Source: Oscillospiraceae bacterium | GTDB lineage: Bacteria; Bacillota; Clostridia; Oscillospirales; Oscillospiraceae | Direction of reading: 5' to 3' | Assembly (NCBI GenBank): GCA_015067585.1 | Contig: SVMC01000015.1 | Coordinates: 1-37,791, forward strand | DNA length: 37,791 bases | In this document: positions 34,695 through 37,791 of the stretch, one piece after another | How the letters are laid out: each line of letters starts with the position of its first letter | Numbering within the stretch: position 1 is the first letter of the stretch | The notes under the pieces: generated by a model | Told to the model about the DNA's origin: nothing | Databases searched by the model: none | The model's input: only the letters and a program-made list of their open reading frames with translations | Translations under genes and position numbers: made by a program

Positions 34695-34723
34695 ATTTTA
34701 TCATAAATTGCGCCGCAATGCAA
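34695..34723 (-). promoter_or_regulatory. Sigma-A promoter of rpmE
   Basis: On the minus strand TTGCAT (34723-34718), a 17-nt spacer and TAAAAT (34700-34695), matching the SRP RNA promoter boxes and spacing exactly. Confidence 0.78.
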
Positions 34724-34750
34724 GTATTTTTTTCATCTTTTTTATCTTTT

Positions 34751-35911
34751 TTACGCCTCAGGTTTGGAAAACACCCGCTCGCCGGTGGGAATTGCGGGGA
34801 TTCTCTCCGGGGAAAGGAACAAAGGATAGAGGGCGCCTGCCCGGCGCTCTAATTCCGCATAATCTCCCCTCGCTTTTTCTCCGGGATGCAGCAGGGGGAT
34901 GCCGCCCCGGTCGGAAGCTTGGCGCAGGAAGCTGCGCCCGACCCCATCGAAGGCCAGCACCCGCACATAGGGGGCGGGGGTTTTCAAATCGGTTTCACTG
35001 ATGCCCAAAAAGGCACACATCACCATGCGGACGATGCGGCTTCTGGCATAGCGGCGGGATTTTACACCATCGATCAGTTCTTCTATGGTATCTGCCTGTC
35101 GTGCCTGTGCCATCAGCTTGCGCCACAGGCCCTCTGCTCCATAGGGAAGGGACTCAAATTCGTCATCCCTCATGGCACGCAGCCTTGCCAGCATGGCCCG
35201 CTCGCCCCATGCCATGCGGTGGATGGTTGGCTCGGAGAACAGCTCCCTTGCCGCTTTGGGAACATAGGAAAGCCAGTCCTCCCGGGGCAGCATGGCCCGC
35301 AGGGCAGTGGCAGAGGGGTTCTCCGGGTCGGGGGTGGTGTCATGGTAGCAGCCGGCCCGGGTGATGGCGAGGGGGGCTATTTCGCTGTCCAAAGAAAGCA
35401 ATGCCTTGCAATATTCCACCGCTAAAATATCATTGGGATTGCGAAGAATGCTTCCGTCTCCCCCAAGGGCCTCTAATGTGCGCTGCCGCAGGGCGGCGAA
35501 GCTGTCCCCATCCGTAAGACCCTCCCGCAGTGCCTCGGAAAAAGCGGGAGAGCGCAGAAGCTTTGCGGTAGACATAATCTTATTACCGTCACCCGATTCG
35601 CAGCCGAAGCACAGTGCGTCCACCCCGCCCAGCCGGTGCAGCACCTCCACTCCGCCAAAGGCAAAGCCCTCGGCACTGGAGAGGGCGGCGGTAATGGGAA
35701 GCTCCAGCACCACATTGGCCCCGCTAAGGACGGCAGCCTTTGCCCGTGTGGCGGCATCAAAGACGGCAGGCTCGCCCCGCTGGACAAAATTGCCGCTCAT
35801 GAGGCAAACGATGCAGGTATCTTCCCCCAGAGCCTTGCGGAGCATGGCATACTGCTTGGCATGACCACGATGCAGGGGATTGTATTCACAAATGATTGCG
35901 GCAGTTTTCAC
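34751..35911 (-). CDS. tmcAL: tRNA(Met) cytidine acetate ligase TmcAL
   Basis: Homologue of Bacillus YlbM/TmcAL, which uses ATP and acetate to acetylate C34 in the anticodon of elongator tRNA-Met. The 386 residues begin with the nucleotidyltransferase motif IICEYNPLHRGH (HxGH signature), then LMSGNFVQRGEPAVFD (about 38-53), and the middle ILRNPNDILAVEY. The C-terminal half is helical. The start is GTG 35911 preceded by an AGGG site; the family N-terminus (KTAAIICEYNP) begins exactly there. It is divergent from ackA; both concern acetate, one making acetate plus ATP and one consuming acetate plus ATP, which is suggestive but may be chance. Confidence 0.93.
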   Translation of the reverse strand: MKTAAIICEYNPLHRGHAKQYAMLRKALGEDTCIVCLMSGNFVQRGEPAVFDAATRAKAAVLSGANVVLELPITAALSSAEGFAFGGVEVLHRLGGVDALCFGCESGDGNKIMSTAKLLRSPAFSEALREGLTDGDSFAALRQRTLEALGGDGSILRNPNDILAVEYCKALLSLDSEIAPLAITRAGCYHDTTPDPENPSATALRAMLPREDWLSYVPKAARELFSEPTIHRMAWGERAMLARLRAMRDDEFESLPYGAEGLWRKLMAQARQADTIEELIDGVKSRRYARSRIVRMVMCAFLGISETDLKTPAPYVRVLAFDGVGRSFLRQASDRGGIPLLHPGEKARGDYAELERRAGALYPLFLSPERIPAIPTGERVFSKPEA

Positions 35912-35949
35912 AAAAAATCCCTCTTTTTTCGAAAAAAGCATTTTTCTGC

Positions 35950-35978
35950 TTGTATGATTTGGTAAATTGATATACAAT
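35950..35978 (+). promoter_or_regulatory. Sigma-A promoter of ackA
   Basis: TTGTAT (35950-35955), a 17-nt spacer and TACAAT (35973-35978), about 58 nt before ATG 36043. A 16-bp AT-rich palindrome (35923-35938) lies between it and tmcAL. Confidence 0.72.
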
Positions 35979-36042
35979 AGATACCGACGATTTATTTTAG
36001 CACAAAATCTTGCAAAAGCATAACAATTTTTGAGGTGTAACT

Positions 36043-37242
36043 ATGAATATTCTTGTTATCAACGCAGGCTCTTCCTCTCTGAAGTATCAGCTCATGGACC
36101 CCGCTACCGGTGCTGTCAGCGCCAAGGGTCTTTGCGAGCGCATCGGTCTCGATGGCCGCCTGACCCACAAGGTCCCCGCAAAGGATGCCAAGGTCACCCG
36201 TGACATCCCCATGCCCACCCATTCCGAAGCCATCTCTGCCGTTCTTGAGATTCTGGTAGATGCCGAGTACGGTGTCATCTCCTCTCTGGACGAAGTGGAT
36301 GCTGTCGGTCACCGCGTGCTCCATGGCGGCGTTAAGTTCGTGGAATCCTGCATCATCAACGAGGCCTGCAAGGAAGCCATCCGTGAATGCATCCCCCTTG
36401 GCCCCCTCCACAACCCCGCCAACCTCAAGGGCATCGAAGCCTGCGAGCAGGTCATGCCCGGCAAGCCCCAGGTCGCAGTGTTCGACACCGCATTCCACAT
36501 GACCATGGCTCCCAAGGCTTACCGCTATGCCATCCCCACTGAGTATTATGAAAATGACCATCTGCGTCGCTACGGCTTCCACGGCACCTCTCACCGCTTT
36601 GTTTCCAAGCGTGCTGCTGAGCTGATGGGCGGCCAGACCGAAGATCTGAAGGTCATCGTTTGCCATCTGGGCAACGGTTCCTCCCTGTCCGCTGTAAAGG
36701 GCGGCAAGTGCCAGGATACCTCCATGGGCCTCAGCCCTCTGGCAGGTCTGCCCATGGGCACCCGCTCCGGCGACATCGACACCTGCGTGGCACAGTTCAT
36801 CATGAACAAGTATGGCATGAGCGCCGACGAGTGCCTGTCCATGCTGAATAAGAAGTCCGGCGTTCTGGCTCTGTCCAACGGCGTTTCCTCCGACTTCCGT
36901 GATCTGGAAGCCGGCGCTGCAAAGGGCGACGAAGCCTGCCAGCTGGCTCTGGACAAGTTCCGCTATGAGACCTGCAAGTATATCGGCTCCTACGCCGCTG
37001 CGCTGGGCGGACTGGACTGCCTGGTGTTCACCGCAGGTGTTGGCGAAAACGGCCCCGAGACCCGTGCCGAGATCTGCAAGAACCTCGCATTCATGGGCGT
37101 GGAGCTGGATCCCCAGCGCAACCTGGTCCGCGGTGACGAAGCCCTCATCTCCACCGACGACTCCAAGGTCAAGGTCTGGGTCATTCCCACCAACGAAGAA
37201 CTCATGATCGCACAGGACACCGCCGAGCTCTGCGGCAAGTAA
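36043..37242 (+). CDS. ackA: Acetate kinase
   Basis: Converts acetyl phosphate and ADP to acetate and ATP, the energy-yielding last step of acetate fermentation. The 399 residues are standard. N-terminal VINAGSSSLKYQL, GHRVLHGG (about 88-95), FDTAFHMTM, RRYGFHGTSHRFV with the catalytic and substrate His (about 173-185), CHLGNGSSLSAVKGGKCQDT (about 207-226) for ATP, and VFTAGVGENGPETR (about 328-341) are all present. GAGGTG lies before ATG 36043. No pta gene is adjacent. Codons are strongly biased, as expected for a highly expressed gene. A terminator follows. Confidence 0.98.
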   Translation: MNILVINAGSSSLKYQLMDPATGAVSAKGLCERIGLDGRLTHKVPAKDAKVTRDIPMPTHSEAISAVLEILVDAEYGVISSLDEVDAVGHRVLHGGVKFVESCIINEACKEAIRECIPLGPLHNPANLKGIEACEQVMPGKPQVAVFDTAFHMTMAPKAYRYAIPTEYYENDHLRRYGFHGTSHRFVSKRAAELMGGQTEDLKVIVCHLGNGSSLSAVKGGKCQDTSMGLSPLAGLPMGTRSGDIDTCVAQFIMNKYGMSADECLSMLNKKSGVLALSNGVSSDFRDLEAGAAKGDEACQLALDKFRYETCKYIGSYAAALGGLDCLVFTAGVGENGPETRAEICKNLAFMGVELDPQRNLVRGDEALISTDDSKVKVWVIPTNEELMIAQDTAELCGK

Positions 37243-37258
37243 TCGAATATTAACAAGC

Positions 37259-37296
37259 CAAGGGCGCACCGCAGCAAGCGATGCGCCCTGACTTTT
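37259..37296 (+). terminator. Intrinsic terminator of ackA
   Basis: Arms AAGGGCGCA and TGCGCCCT around a 13-nt loop, with a short TTTT following, beginning 17 nt after the stop. Confidence 0.8.
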
Positions 37297-37344
37297 CACC
37301 TTTTTGCGGCGGGATACCCATCCCTTACATATCTGTACATTTAT

Positions 37345-37376
37345 AAAAACTGCCCCCCGGGAATCCGGGGGGCAGA
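37345..37376 (-). terminator. Intrinsic terminator of the S-layer-homology protein gene
   Basis: Arms CTGCCCCCC and GGGGGGCAG flank an 8-nt loop; on the minus strand a T run (TTTTT) follows. It lies about 58 nt beyond the minus-strand stop at 37433. Confidence 0.88.
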
Positions 37377-37432
37377 ACTGCTGTTTGGCTGTTTTTATGC
37401 GTTATTTCGGGGTGAATCTTTCTTTTTAAGAA

Positions 37433-37791
37433 TTATTCGCCTTCGAGGTAGCGCATGATGATGGTAGCGATCTGTTCGCGGGTGGCGCTGTCCAGAGGCT
37501 TCAGGTAGGTGACATTGTTCACGGATGCGCCGGTGATGATCTCGTTTTCAATGGCCCATACCATTGCGGTGGTAGCAAAATCGCTGACATTGGCTGCATC
37601 GGGGAATGCCTTCAGGTCGCCCTCAACTGCGGGTGCGCCGTTCTTGAATTCCTCATAGCGATACAGGATGGTTGCAATCTGCTCGCGGGTGATGACAGCT
37701 TCGGGTGCGAACTTGCCGCCGCCAATGCCCTTAACGATGCCGTTTGCTTCGGCCCATTCCACGGCCTTGGAGTACCAGCTGTCAGCGGCTA
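37433..37791 (-). CDS. S-layer homology (SLH) domain protein, C-terminal part; 5' end outside the window
   Basis: The frame is open to the window edge, so only the last 119 or so residues are seen. They contain SLH modules, which bind secondary cell wall polymers and anchor proteins to the surface. The visible pattern is WYSKAVEWAEANGIVKGIGG, GKFAPEAVITREQIATILYR, then ATTAMVWAIENEIITGA and SATREQIATIIMRYLEGE, covering one full SLH module and the ends of its neighbours. The TREQIATI core occurs twice. The protein ends right after the last module, typical of C-terminal SLH anchors. What the N-terminal part does cannot be known here. Confidence 0.9.
   Translation of the reverse strand, partial: AADSWYSKAVEWAEANGIVKGIGGGKFAPEAVITREQIATILYRYEEFKNGAPAVEGDLKAFPDAANVSDFATTAMVWAIENEIITGASVNNVTYLKPLDSATREQIATIIMRYLEGE

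Noticed and set aside
35992..37299. 435-codon minus-strand open frame opposite ackA
   Set aside because: Shadow of a codon-biased gene; no ribosome site or domain.

Overview
The window looks like chromosome from a spore-forming, Gram-positive Clostridia bacterium, most likely an Oscillospiraceae/Ruminococcaceae gut type. The reasons are two sporulation genes (yunB-like and spoIIR), a dgt-dnaG-rpoD cluster, a large Firmicutes-type SRP RNA with an Alu domain, a zinc-type ribosomal protein L31, an S-layer-homology protein and moderately GC-rich coding sequence. The family assignment is inference. Most of the window is housekeeping DNA, with a few accessory islands.

Layout. Bases 1-4303 hold a plus-strand DNA-maintenance operon: the 3' part of the PcrA/UvrD helicase, a YunB-like sporulation protein and NAD-dependent DNA ligase. 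Bases 4363-4981 (minus) hold a small AT-rich island with a putative orphan immunity protein, a decayed fragment fused in frame upstream of it, and tRNA-Pro(GGG) with its terminator. Bases 5160-9718 hold a sodium:solute symporter behind a promoter overlapped by direct repeats, then two unrecognised membrane or surface proteins transcribed divergently. Bases 9832-10445 hold a tRNA operon (Gly-Arg-His-Gln-Lys) with a strong promoter and a terminator. Just downstream lie two copies of a structured repeat, with an exact 174-bp period measured from the T-arm of tRNA-Lys. A SstT-type serine/threonine:Na+ symporter follows.

Bases 12371-16385 hold the most unusual gene pair. One gene encodes a membrane-anchored protein-kinase-like protein whose catalytic Asp is replaced by Asn, with an acidic linker, one membrane span and Fn3-like extracellular domains. 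The other encodes a zinc-ribbon/one-span/Ig-like protein. They diverge from promoters whose -35 boxes are 8 bp apart. Bases 16442-25009 hold a DUF378 protein, DUF1015-ispE, spoIIR, a CarD-like regulator, dut with an alpha/beta hydrolase, a TIGR04255-like protein, and an asnA-asnS operon that makes asparagine and charges it onto tRNA.

Bases 25222-33064 and beyond are a minus-strand core: recR-ybaB-dnaX, SRP RNA, acpP, rpoD-dnaG-dgt, yigZ-hflX, rpmE and tmcAL. Divergent from tmcAL is ackA (acetate kinase, fermentative ATP formation). The window ends in the 3' part of an S-layer-homology protein gene.

Best candidates for something undescribed are the paired structured repeats behind tRNA-Lys, whose two copies differ in sequence but keep their base pairing; the divergent pseudokinase/zinc-ribbon pair; and the eroded toxin/immunity-like island next to tRNA-Pro. 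No CRISPR array, complete transposon or prophage was seen.
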